From Bifidobacterium cebidarum (GTDB lineage Bacteria > Actinomycetota > Actinomycetes > Actinomycetales > Bifidobacteriaceae): a DNA stretch of 64,000 nucleotides. A program made the translations under genes and the position numbers. Positions 8,451 through 16,896 of this stretch are shown here, piece after piece; within the stretch, counting starts at the first letter, position 1; each line of letters begins with the position of its first letter. The notes under the pieces were generated by a model. That model saw only the letters and a list, made by a program, of their open reading frames with translations. It ran no database searches and was not told the DNA's origin. The stretch is from positions 434,001 to 498,000 of the forward strand of contig NZ_WBVS01000001.1 of assembly GCF_009193305.1 (NCBI RefSeq), read 5' to 3'.

Positions 8451-9626
8451 TTAGCACAGCACGCCTTCGATCAGGCGGGTGATGAGCTCGGTGTAGCCGA
8501 CTCCCGTGGCCTCCCAGGCCTTGGGATACATGGAAATCGGGGTAAAGCCAGGCATCGTGTTGATCTCGTTGATCATCACCGTGCCATCCGGGGTCACGAA
8601 CGTATCCACACGGCTCAGTCCGGCGCCGTCCACGGCCTTGAAGGCGCGACGGGCCACGTCGCGCACGTCTTCCAGGACGCTGACCGGCAGGTTGGCAGGC
8701 ACCTCCACGTGGCTGGCGGAAGCGTCCATGTACTTGGAATCGAAGTCATAGAACTGATCGTCATCCTGGTGGTCGAGCACAATCTCACCCGGCCAGCTGG
8801 CTTCAGGCTCCTCGCCCGCCTTCGGGCACAGTACGGCGCATTCGATTTCACGGCCGTCGATGCCTTGTTCGATCAGCACCTTCCAATCGTGCTCGCCAGC
8901 GGTGGCCACGGCGGCGGCCAGCCTGTCCTGCTGGGTTTCGCGATCCTCGGCCTTTTCGACCTTGGTCACACCGAAGCTGGAGCCAGCGCGAGAGGGCTTG
9001 ACGAATAGCGGATAGGCGAGGTCTGCGGCTTCGACCTGCTCCAACACATCGGCGGCGGTGAAGTTGCGTGCGTCCACCATGATGCCGGGAGCCGTGGGAA
9101 TGCCGGCGGCGTTGAGCACGATCTTGGTGTAGTGCTTGTCCATGCAGGCGGCGGATGCGAACACGCCGCATCCCACGTACGGCACACCCATCATTTCCAG
9201 CAGACCCTGAACCGTGCCATCTTCGCCGTACGGGCCGTGCAGCACCGGCAGCACGGCATCCACATGGCCGAGAGATGTCAACGTGTGATGCATGTCTGGG
9301 TCGTTCACGTTGACCAGGTTGGAATCGGTGCCGTTGAGATGCGCAGGCTCGCCGGCGAAGAAGCCGTCCTTGCCACGGGAGGGATCGATCATCACCGGGC
9401 GGGATTCCGGCGTGATCCTCACCGTCGGCAGCTCGCCACCATCCAGCGACCAACCGCGTGGATCCTCACCATTTACAATCCACTTGCCGTCTTTGGTGAT
9501 GCCGACCGGAATCGGCTCAAAACGCTCGGTATCCAATGCACCCAGCACACCGGCCGTGGAAATGCATGAAATAGAGTGCTCGTCCGCGCGACCACCGTAC
9601 AGGACCACAATACGCTTCTTGGCCAT
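8451..9626 (-). CDS. ddl: D-alanine--D-alanine ligase
   Basis: Cytoplasmic ATP-grasp enzyme (391 residues) that makes the D-Ala-D-Ala dipeptide of peptidoglycan. The N-terminal VLYGGRADEHSISCISTAGVLGAL is the family's first signature, and the C-terminal metal-binding segment VMINEINTMPGFTPISMYPKAW is the second. Length matches the family, and SRVDTFV and the FVKPSRAGSSFGV loop are present. ATG 9626 is preferred over ATG 9632 because AAGGATGG sits just upstream. It lies next to gpsA on the same strand, and a separate terminator follows it. Confidence 0.95.
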   Translation of the reverse strand: MAKKRIVVLYGGRADEHSISCISTAGVLGALDTERFEPIPVGITKDGKWIVNGEDPRGWSLDGGELPTVRITPESRPVMIDPSRGKDGFFAGEPAHLNGTDSNLVNVNDPDMHHTLTSLGHVDAVLPVLHGPYGEDGTVQGLLEMMGVPYVGCGVFASAACMDKHYTKIVLNAAGIPTAPGIMVDARNFTAADVLEQVEAADLAYPLFVKPSRAGSSFGVTKVEKAEDRETQQDRLAAAVATAGEHDWKVLIEQGIDGREIECAVLCPKAGEEPEASWPGEIVLDHQDDDQFYDFDSKYMDASASHVEVPANLPVSVLEDVRDVARRAFKAVDGAGLSRVDTFVTPDGTVMINEINTMPGFTPISMYPKAWEATGVGYTELITRLIEGVLC

Positions 9627-9691
9627 AACCATCCTTTAAATAACTACTTCACGTCTACTAGCGATTATCAGCGAATCAACCTACTGGTAGC

Positions 9692-10693
9692 CTACTCGGC
9701 CGTGACCTCACGGCCAAACAATCCAGACAGCATTTCAGAGCAGGAGATGCCTTCGTTGAGCACACGGCTCATCTGGTAGGCCAACGGAGTCGGCACGCCG
9801 AGCTGCTTGCCGAGCGCCACCACGGCATCCGTGGTCGGCACGCCTTCGGCCACACCATTGCTCACCTTGGTGGCCTCCTCAACGCTCATGCCCTTACCGA
9901 GGTTGGAGCCGAACGTGTAGTTGCGGGACAGTGGGGAGCCGCAGGTGGCAATCAGATCGCCAACGCCAGCAAGACCGGCGAAGGTCTTCGGATCGGCACC
10001 GGCCGCGGCACCGAGAGCGGTCAGTTCCGCAAGACCACGGGTTTCAATCATGGCGGCGGTGTTCTCGCCGTAGCCGGCACCACGGGCCATGCCCACAGCG
10101 AGAGCGGTGACGTTCTTCAAGCTGCCGCACATTTCCAAGCCGATCACGTCATTGGTCACGAATGGCTTGAAGTAGCTGGTGGTGCAGGTCTCGGCCACCT
10201 TCTTGGCATTGTCGAGGTCCGCACAGCCCACCACAGTGGCGGCCGGATGGCGATCGGCGATCTCCTTGGACAGGTTCGGGCCGGAGATGGCGGCGAAACG
10301 ATCGGCCGGCAAGTCAAGAGCCTCACGCACAACCTCGTCCATGCGCTTGTTGGTCTTGCGCTCGATGCCCTTCATCAGGCTTACCACAATGGCATTCTCG
10401 GGAATCAGACCCTTGAATTCGGCGAGCGCGATGCGCGCGAACTGGGCTGCAATGGCCACCACGATGATTTCGGCGTCCTTCACGGCTTCGGCGCGATCGC
10501 CGGTGGCGGTCATGTTGTCCGGCAGCTTCTCCACAGAAGGCAGACGCACCGCGTTGCGATGATGGTCGCGGATGCCTTCCACGATTTCCGGCTCGATGGC
10601 CCACATGGTCACATCATTGCCGGCGTCGGCCAGAACCTGGCCGAAGGCGGTACCCCATGCTCCTGCACCAAGAACCGTTACCTTTTTACCCAT
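9692..10693 (-). CDS. gpsA: NAD(P)-dependent glycerol-3-phosphate dehydrogenase
   Basis: Cytoplasmic enzyme (333 residues) reducing dihydroxyacetone phosphate to sn-glycerol-3-phosphate, the backbone of phospholipids. The Rossmann motif GAGAWGTAFG is at the N-terminus. The catalytic Lys segment (SLKNVTALAVGMARG) and GLAGVGDLIATCGSPLSRNYTFG are family signatures. It sits 54 bp downstream of the PlsC-type acyltransferase on the same strand, so two consecutive steps of phospholipid precursor synthesis are probably co-transcribed; ddl follows. Confidence 0.95.
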   Translation of the reverse strand: MGKKVTVLGAGAWGTAFGQVLADAGNDVTMWAIEPEIVEGIRDHHRNAVRLPSVEKLPDNMTATGDRAEAVKDAEIIVVAIAAQFARIALAEFKGLIPENAIVVSLMKGIERKTNKRMDEVVREALDLPADRFAAISGPNLSKEIADRHPAATVVGCADLDNAKKVAETCTTSYFKPFVTNDVIGLEMCGSLKNVTALAVGMARGAGYGENTAAMIETRGLAELTALGAAAGADPKTFAGLAGVGDLIATCGSPLSRNYTFGSNLGKGMSVEEATKVSNGVAEGVPTTDAVVALGKQLGVPTPLAYQMSRVLNEGISCSEMLSGLFGREVTAE

Positions 10694-10747
10694 GATTTGA
10701 TTACTCCTACTGTCTGAATTTCAAGCTTCACTGCACCTTGTGCAATG

Positions 10748-11674
10748 CTACTCCACTTCGCCGGCGGGGAACGGTCCGCCGGCCCCCGGCCACGGCTTGC
10801 GCGACATGCTGCGATAATCCCAATAGCCTTCGGCGGGGAATCGCTCACCACGAATCTCGGCGAGTACCGTGTTCATGCGCTTCAAAACGCGCCACATCAG
10901 CTCATTCACCGCTTCAGCCGGAGGCTCCTCCCCCCAGGAATCCATATCGACAAGCAGATCCGAATAATCAAGCTGCCGGTCGTAGCACATCACCACGTTC
11001 TTACGCGGCCATGGCCACCAGTGGTTAATCGAGGCCGCACCCCAAGTCACAGCCGGATACAGCGGCACCTGATGACCCAATCGGCGGGAAGACTCCAGCG
11101 CAATGTACGCCACACCCTCCTTGATGCTCATCACCCATTTCTTCGGGTCGCGAGTCACCGTGCCTTCAGGCCAAACGGTCAGTGGGCGGCCTGAAGTCAG
11201 AATGTCGATGGAGGTCTCTTCGATCTGCTTGGCCTTGCCGGAATGACGCTGTACCGGCTGCATGCCGACCAGTTGGAACCATTTGCCGATCAACGGCCAT
11301 TTCGCCATCTCGGCCTTGGCCATATAGCGCGGCCTACGGCCCATATGGAACAGGCTGGCCATCGGCACGAACACGTCGAACATCGTCACATGGCTTGCGG
11401 CGGTGATGAACGGACCATCCTCGGGAACACGGTCCAACCCCCAAGCGAGCGTCTTGCAGCTGGCGTTGAACACTACGTCCACACCAGTGAGCAACCGCTT
11501 GGTGGCTTTGGGGTTCTGGGCGTTGATTTCCTCAACCTTGGCTTTGCGATCCGGACCGGTGGGGAAATCATGCATAGGGTCAACCAGCTGATGCCGCTTT
11601 GCAAGCTTGGCGACCTGTTCGTCAGAGAGTGGGCTGACCGCGGAGCGCGGTGACGGTTTTCCTTTGGATGCCAT
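10748..11674 (-). CDS. plsC: 1-acyl-sn-glycerol-3-phosphate acyltransferase, PlsC family
   Basis: Membrane-associated acyltransferase of about 308 residues that converts lysophosphatidate to phosphatidate. The family motif is visible in a modified form: SHVTMFDVF in place of HxxxxD at about 94-102, with the later block VWPEGTVTRDPKKW (consensus FPEGTRS) and PLYPAVTWGAAS. The first block reads HVTMFD, so the catalytic His-X4-Asp spacing is kept. ATG 11674 or GTG 11680 could start it. Genetic linkage to gpsA supports the lipid role. Confidence 0.88.
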   Translation of the reverse strand: MASKGKPSPRSAVSPLSDEQVAKLAKRHQLVDPMHDFPTGPDRKAKVEEINAQNPKATKRLLTGVDVVFNASCKTLAWGLDRVPEDGPFITAASHVTMFDVFVPMASLFHMGRRPRYMAKAEMAKWPLIGKWFQLVGMQPVQRHSGKAKQIEETSIDILTSGRPLTVWPEGTVTRDPKKWVMSIKEGVAYIALESSRRLGHQVPLYPAVTWGAASINHWWPWPRKNVVMCYDRQLDYSDLLVDMDSWGEEPPAEAVNELMWRVLKRMNTVLAEIRGERFPAEGYWDYRSMSRKPWPGAGGPFPAGEVE

Positions 11675-11850
11675 GCCCACTATTGTTGCACGCCCCGGGA
11701 CTTAAGCCGGCAAAGAGACTCAGCCCGACATTGCCCCGGTACATGCGTATCCAATAGTGAGCAGCGCCAGAAATTCGGGTAATCCGCCCAGTCAGCCCGA
11801 ATTCTGTACACTGAGCAGCTCTCAGCGCCAGAAATTCCGGAAATCAACGG

Positions 11851-11907
11851 CATCAGCCCGAATTTCTTGCACTTACACCATATCAGTGCAAGAAATTCGG
11901 GCTGATG
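11851..11907. repeat. 23-bp perfect inverted repeat with related partial copies
   Basis: Perfect arms at 11851-11873 and 11885-11907 are separated by 11 bases. The arm sequence contains CAGCCCGAATTTCTTGCACT. Partial copies (GCCAGAAATTC and CAGCCCGAATTC) lie just upstream at about 11768-11840, so the whole stretch from 11760 to 11930 is built from one repeated element. No U-run follows on either strand, so this is not an ordinary terminator. Confidence 0.8.
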
Positions 11908-11956
11908 CGGCTATTTTCCTAAATTTCTAGCGTAATCCGGGGGAATATCGCAGCCA

Positions 11957-12346
11957 TCACAGCACGGCGATGGCATCGATCTCCACAAGGGCGCCCTTGG
12001 GGATCATGTTGTTGCCGAAGGCCACACGAGCCGGCTTCACGGAACCGATGAACACCTCGGCGTAACGAGCGTCGACTTCCTTGAAGTCCTCAACGTTCTT
12101 CAGGTAGATGGTGGCACGCACCACATGCTCGATGCCGGTACCGGCCGTATCGAGAATATGCTTGATGTTCTTCAGCGCTTGTGCGGCCTGCTCGCCAGCG
12201 GTCTCGCCGGCCAGTTCGCCGGTAGCCGGGTCAATGCCCAGCTGGCCGGAGACGAACACGAAACCGTTGACCTTCACGGCCTGGCTGTATGCGCCCAGAG
12301 CTGCCGGCGCTTCGGAAGTAGCTACAGCTTCCATCTTTTCACTCAT
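11957..12346 (-). CDS. RidA family reactive-intermediate deaminase
   Basis: Small cytoplasmic enzyme (129 residues; family usually 125-135) that hydrolyses reactive enamine/imine intermediates from PLP enzymes. The hallmark PARVAFGNNMIPKGALVEIDAIAVL contains the catalytic Arg, and the C-terminal Glu of the IDAIA segment and FVSGQLGIDPATGEL are also present. It appears to be monocistronic, flanked by the inverted-repeat region and a 240-bp spacer in which I see no gene. Confidence 0.93.
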   Translation of the reverse strand: MSEKMEAVATSEAPAALGAYSQAVKVNGFVFVSGQLGIDPATGELAGETAGEQAAQALKNIKHILDTAGTGIEHVVRATIYLKNVEDFKEVDARYAEVFIGSVKPARVAFGNNMIPKGALVEIDAIAVL

Positions 12347-12586
12347 GATCGAGTCCTCTCATTGCCAGCGGCATCCGATGCCACTCCATTCGAACGGATT
12401 GCACACCATCCGCCGCACAGAACTCCGGACTCCGGCCGCCGCGCCTGTTATTCCCGGCATATGCCGATTACGTTGCAGTCTAATGGCTGACTTCCCACGC
12501 ACGATTCATGATGCCCGCCATGCGGCCATGGGTCCCACGACCATACGGCCCTGTGCCATGCGCCGCAGGCAAGCATCACCGACCAA

Positions 12587-13528
12587 CTACCTCCACACCG
12601 GGCGGCCGGCCTCCGAACCGCCCTCTCCATCATGCACGGCGAGAGCGAACCGATCGGCCAATTCATGCACACTGCGCGCGCTGGAACCCAGCACACCGTC
12701 CGCTCCCATCTTCAGGCATCGGCTACCCTCACGATAATTGGCGCTCACCCCGGCATAAATCGGCACATTGTCACGATTCGCGCGGCTCACGATAGCCTCG
12801 TCCATACGATCGCCCCTCATCACCACAAAGCTGGCATCACGAGGCCAGCCGACTTCCGGATGACCGGCGGGACTCACGCATTTGCCAATCTGCCAATCGG
12901 GATGCAGCGCACGCATGGCCGTAATCGCATCATCGTTTACCGCCATCACCATCACACGGCCGGCGAAGTCACGCCGTTCTATCACGTCGGAGACCGCATG
13001 GGTCAGCCGCCCGGCACCAGCCGACCCGGTTTTCAGGTCAAGCAGCAAGCCCAAATGATCATTGGCATGCTGCGCCGCCATAATCGCCTCATCCAACGTG
13101 GGCACGTGGAAGTTCTCCCCGTTTTGGCGCATATGCATATGCTGCAGCTCATGCGTACTCAGACTGTCCACCGGCACGTTGCGTCCACCAGCGGCAAGAC
13201 GGCCCGTCATGCGGTCGTGAAACACCACCGGCACCCCGTCGGCATCCAACCGCACATCGACTTCCGCGTAATCAGCGCCATTGGCTCCAGCATTGGCAAT
13301 GGCATGCGTGGAGTTTTCCGGAGCGGAATCGTCACCTCGGTGCGCAATACTCAGCGGCTTGACCTGCCAGCCGCCTACCTCATCCTGCTCTTTGCGCCTC
13401 GTGCGCACAGCAGATAGCATTCCCACGCCCAGCACCAAAGCCAGCGACAATACAAGAATGAGAATCCGCGTCATCCAACGCCGGTTCGCCCGGCTTGTCA
13501 GCTGAGCGACACACTCGGACCCTGCCAT
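12587..13528 (-). CDS. Glycerophosphodiester phosphodiesterase, membrane-anchored
   Basis: Enzyme of about 313 residues that releases glycerol-3-phosphate from glycerophosphodiesters. An N-terminal membrane helix (ILILVLSLALVLGVGML) is followed by the catalytic domain: SIAHRGDDSAPENSTHAI carries the active-site His and the HRG..PENT-like motif, YAEVDVRLDADGVPVVFHD carries the metal-binding ExD and second His. The helix implies that the domain is outside the membrane. ATG 13528 is chosen because GGGAGG lies 7 bp upstream; a longer frame to 13570 has no such site. Confidence 0.9.
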   Translation of the reverse strand: MAGSECVAQLTSRANRRWMTRILILVLSLALVLGVGMLSAVRTRRKEQDEVGGWQVKPLSIAHRGDDSAPENSTHAIANAGANGADYAEVDVRLDADGVPVVFHDRMTGRLAAGGRNVPVDSLSTHELQHMHMRQNGENFHVPTLDEAIMAAQHANDHLGLLLDLKTGSAGAGRLTHAVSDVIERRDFAGRVMVMAVNDDAITAMRALHPDWQIGKCVSPAGHPEVGWPRDASFVVMRGDRMDEAIVSRANRDNVPIYAGVSANYREGSRCLKMGADGVLGSSARSVHELADRFALAVHDGEGGSEAGRPVWR

Positions 13529-13749
13529 CTCGCACCTCCCTGAAGCGGCACAGCCATGTTCGGCATGCACACACTACGTAGCGATTTCATTATGCGATGC
13601 CAGCGCAGCCCAATCCCCCGCTTTCATGGCAACTTCATGGTTATCTCAGGGAAATCTCAGGGTGTATCTGCGCGCTCCAGCCAAGGCGCCGCGCATGTAC
13701 TGCCTGTTTTGGGGCTGATAACGGCATTATCTGCGCGGCTGGTACGTAA

Positions 13750-13784
13750 AAGGTCCTGCTTTCGTCAGGAAAGCAGGACCTTGA
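13750..13784 (-). terminator. Terminator of the tRNA-Arg gene
   Basis: Perfect 14-bp arms (13750-13763 and 13769-13782, AAGGTCCTGCTTTC) lie just downstream of the tRNA on the minus strand and are followed by a short U-run. Confidence 0.85.
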
Positions 13785-13860
13785 TGGTGGGCCCAAAGGG
13801 AATCGAACCCTCGACCTTCTGTTCCGGAGACAGACGCTCTATCCACTGAGCTACGGACCC
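13785..13860 (-). tRNA. tRNA-Arg (CCG)
   Basis: A 76-nt cloverleaf on the minus strand including an encoded CCA (13785-13787). The acceptor stem is GGGTCCG/TGGGCCC with G-U pairs, the anticodon stem is TCTGT/ACAGA and the loop CTCCGGA has anticodon CCG (reads CGG). The T-loop is TTCGATT. All arms pair. Confidence 0.95.
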
Positions 13861-13972
13861 GAACAACTTCACTACTGTACACCACGCGCCACCCGGCCGC
13901 GCCCGCATCGTCGCACAACTCGGTATTCCGCTGGTTCCCGGCGATCCCGCAAATCCGCTCTACAATGGGATT

Positions 13973-14599
13973 ATGTCGGAACTTACAGATGACTTCGAAT
14001 ACGAGCGCCGATTCTTCTGCCGCGAGCTGCCGGCGGAATACGATGACGGCGATACGCCCACGCTAATCATCCAAAGCTATTACGTGCATGCCGACAACTA
14101 CGCGCTGCGCATACGCCTCGCCTCGCATACGCTGCACATCGATATGACGCCCGACGTCGACCCGCTGGCCATTCTCGACCAGTATCGCGAGCGCTTCACC
14201 GAAGCCTACGTGACCGTCAAAGGCCCATCCGTGGGCGGCACGCGGTATGAGGTCGAGCGGGAAATCGATACGCGCATCGCCGCGGAGCTCATCAAGCGCG
14301 GCGGCGAGGTGATCATCAAAAATCGCTATTCCGTGTGGATCGCGGAAGATGGCTGGAGCATCGATGTCTTCGGCGGTCCGAATGCGCCGCTCATCGTGGC
14401 GGAGGCCGAACGATCAGGACCGGTCACCAATCTGACGATTCCGAAATTCTGCATCACCGAAATCACCGATCAGCCTCGATTCAACAACGACGGGCTTGCC
14501 GCCTTGCCATTCAACGAATGGGCCGGCGATTTCGAAGCCGAACTCGCCGAGAACGGCCCGAAATTCCAGCCCTACTTCGGCAAAAACCGCATGGTGTGA
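13973..14599 (+). CDS. CYTH domain protein (triphosphate tunnel fold)
   Basis: Cytoplasmic protein of 208 residues. The N-terminal EYERRFFCRELP is a CYTH-type start with charged residues alternating on a beta-strand, and further acidic/basic strands follow (YVTVKGPSVGGTRYEVEREI, VIIKNRYSVWIAEDGWSIDVF, LIVAEAE). Family members hydrolyse inorganic triphosphate or cyclise nucleotides; the exact substrate is unknown. A near-consensus -10 box TACAAT (13961-13966) lies 6 bp before the ATG, so the mRNA is probably leaderless. Confidence 0.8.
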   Translation: MSELTDDFEYERRFFCRELPAEYDDGDTPTLIIQSYYVHADNYALRIRLASHTLHIDMTPDVDPLAILDQYRERFTEAYVTVKGPSVGGTRYEVEREIDTRIAAELIKRGGEVIIKNRYSVWIAEDGWSIDVFGGPNAPLIVAEAERSGPVTNLTIPKFCITEITDQPRFNNDGLAALPFNEWAGDFEAELAENGPKFQPYFGKNRMV

Positions 14600-14727
14600 C
14601 TTCAGGCTGGCGGCTGGGATTTATATCACTCTTGGGGCCGCTCCAGACCGCTCAGGCCAAGCTTTACTCGAGAGCGGCATATCCCCGGCCGCCAGCTACC
14701 GCGAGAACGTATAGAAAACGTATGTGA

Positions 14728-15699
14728 TCAGTACATCAGCGTGGCCAGGCGGCGGCGAGCGCGCTTCAAGCGTTCGTCGGTTGGCTCGGGAATAGCGAAG
14801 TATTCCAGCAGACGCTTGCGCACCGGCTCGATGTCAGCCTTGTGACCGGCAGCGAGAAAGTCCAGCAGACGGTCGAACGCATCCTGAATCTGACCGCCGA
14901 TCATATCGATGTCAGCCACTGCCAGCTGCGCCTCAACATCATCCGGGGCGGCGGCACCGGCAGCACGCACCTCGCGCACATTGGCCTGGCCGGAGCGGGC
15001 CAGCAACAGGGCCTTGGCGCGTTCACGTGCAGCCAAAGAATCACCCGGGTTCATTTCCAACACATGCTCATATGCGGCGGCGGCACCGGCATAATCCCCC
15101 TCTTCAGCCAGACGGTGCGCTTCCGCATGCTCCGGCGGCACCTGCTGCGCGGCTCCTGCGCCATCAGCACCGGCACTCTTGGCGGCATCGGAATCCGGAT
15201 CACCGGAGTATGGCGCAGTGCCACTTACGCCGGCCTGAGCCGCGGCCTGAATGATCTTCGGAATAACCTCATCGCACAGCTGCTTGAGTTCATCGTCACC
15301 CGGCAGGCCCTGCAGCAACGGCATCGGACGACCGCCGATCAAGGCGAACAGCGCAGGGGCACCCTGCACCTGCAGCGCCTGGGCAATAGACGGATTCGTA
15401 GCAATATCAATACGAGAAAGCTGAATCTTGCCGTCCAACGCATTCACGGCGTCGCCCAATGCGCGGGCCATCGGGAACAGACGGTCATCGGTCGGCACCC
15501 ACAGCAGCAACAGGATTGGGAAGGTGGCGGAGGTCTGCACCATGGCCTGGAACGTGTTCTCGGTGGTATCAATCACGTAACCACCGGCAGCCGGGGCGCC
15601 ACCCGCCTGCCCCGGTTCGGCCTTGACCTGATGCTTCAATGCTTCCAAGTCGACCGCGCCTGCCAGAGAAACCCCAGGATTGAATTGCTGATCAGCCAT
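14728..15699 (-). CDS. Thioredoxin-fold/TPR protein, YbbN-like
   Basis: Protein of about 323 residues. A thioredoxin-like domain (about 58-165) has lost the CxxC pair: the usual active-site position reads LLLWVPTDDRLFPMARAL. It is followed by an Ala/Pro linker and a C-terminal TPR-like part (AHRLAEEGDYAGAAAAYEHVLEMNPGDSLAARERAKALLL). This arrangement is that of YbbN/CnoX-type co-chaperones. ATG 15699 is chosen for its GGAGG site; a frame extending to 15750 lacks one. Confidence 0.82.
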   Translation of the reverse strand: MADQQFNPGVSLAGAVDLEALKHQVKAEPGQAGGAPAAGGYVIDTTENTFQAMVQTSATFPILLLLWVPTDDRLFPMARALGDAVNALDGKIQLSRIDIATNPSIAQALQVQGAPALFALIGGRPMPLLQGLPGDDELKQLCDEVIPKIIQAAAQAGVSGTAPYSGDPDSDAAKSAGADGAGAAQQVPPEHAEAHRLAEEGDYAGAAAAYEHVLEMNPGDSLAARERAKALLLARSGQANVREVRAAGAAAPDDVEAQLAVADIDMIGGQIQDAFDRLLDFLAAGHKADIEPVRKRLLEYFAIPEPTDERLKRARRRLATLMY

Positions 15700-15882
15700 T
15701 GCTGCCTCCACATGGTATCGCGCATAGTCACACATACTTGCGCATAACAAAACGATGCTGGAACCGATTGTAGTTCCAGCATCGAAATTGAGCTTCGGAA
15801 AAGTCGCGTCTCAGCGATAGGCGGAGACCCGCTGAAGCGCCGATGGCGGCTTATAGAGGCTTATGCGGGGACCCGCCCAGGA

Positions 15883-16896
15883 TTACAGCGCCTCCACCTT
15901 CACCGGCTGCCGGTCCGCGCCAACCGCGGTTACCTGCGCACCATCGCCGGACTGAGGCACGTACAACGCCACCACATTGACGTAGGTGACCTTCATCGTG
16001 CTGGTGTACTGATCGGAATTGTAGAGAATCTTCTCATCATCGGAGGCAGGCTGGGACTCGCGACCGTCGCCGGCCTGACGCGTCCACACGGAGTCGATGC
16101 GCCCCACCACCAGATCACCGCCGTCGGCAGTGCGCATAATCCACATTTGATCCGGCACCGCGGTGAACGTCTGCGACTGGGTGCCGTTATTGCGAGCGAT
16201 GCCTTCCTGCACCGTACTGGTCAACGTGGCGATGCGCTGACGCAGCATGTCATCGGCGAACGTGGATGCGTATTTGCTGTTCGACCCGTTCTGCAGCACA
16301 TCGGCGTATTGGGTCAATGCCTCGGTAGGAGTGACCACCAGGCCTTCGTCCTTGGCGGTACCCATCTGGGAGCCGGATGTCGGCACCTCGAACTTCGGCA
16401 TGCTCACACCGTCGAACAGACGGGCCATGGCGACCAGCTTGTAGTTCTCACGCGCGCTGTTCTGGTCCAGGACCAGCAGACGCTGTGACTGCTGATCCTC
16501 GGTGGTCGTGGTGATCGTGAACACCGAACGCGGCCATCCATCATCCGTGGGAATCACCACCTGGGCGACATCCTTCGGAATCGTGGCGTATTTGTTCATA
16601 CTGCCGCTCTTCTGGGCGATGGTCGCCTGGCTTGTGCGGATCTCCAGCTGCGGGCCGCCCATCACCGCCTTATATCCATCGGCGGAACGTGCTTCGTCAG
16701 CCTTGGTCAGGGTATCCAGAATCTTGGTGCGGATCTTCTTTTCCTGGGCTTCGGTCAAATCCGGAGAGGCTTTGGAAGCGGTAGCCGCGGTAGGGGTGGG
16801 CAGTTGCCCTTCGCAGGCGGCCAGCGGCAGCACGAGCGCCATGGACGCGGCCATGGCCACGCCAATTCTCTTCCATGCACGCCAACGTTTGCTCAT
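15883..16896 (-). CDS. Secreted lipoprotein of unknown function
   Basis: Lipoprotein of 337 residues: signal peptide with lipobox LPLAAC (Cys28), then a Thr/Ala linker. The mature domain is mixed alpha/beta with no motif I recognise (it includes WPRSVFTITTTTEDQQSQRLLVLDQ and NVVALYVPQSGDG). Its ATG overlaps the stop of the upstream membrane protein by 4 bp, so the two are translationally coupled and probably act together at the cell surface. Confidence 0.8.
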   Translation of the reverse strand: MSKRWRAWKRIGVAMAASMALVLPLAACEGQLPTPTAATASKASPDLTEAQEKKIRTKILDTLTKADEARSADGYKAVMGGPQLEIRTSQATIAQKSGSMNKYATIPKDVAQVVIPTDDGWPRSVFTITTTTEDQQSQRLLVLDQNSARENYKLVAMARLFDGVSMPKFEVPTSGSQMGTAKDEGLVVTPTEALTQYADVLQNGSNSKYASTFADDMLRQRIATLTSTVQEGIARNNGTQSQTFTAVPDQMWIMRTADGGDLVVGRIDSVWTRQAGDGRESQPASDDEKILYNSDQYTSTMKVTYVNVVALYVPQSGDGAQVTAVGADRQPVKVEAL

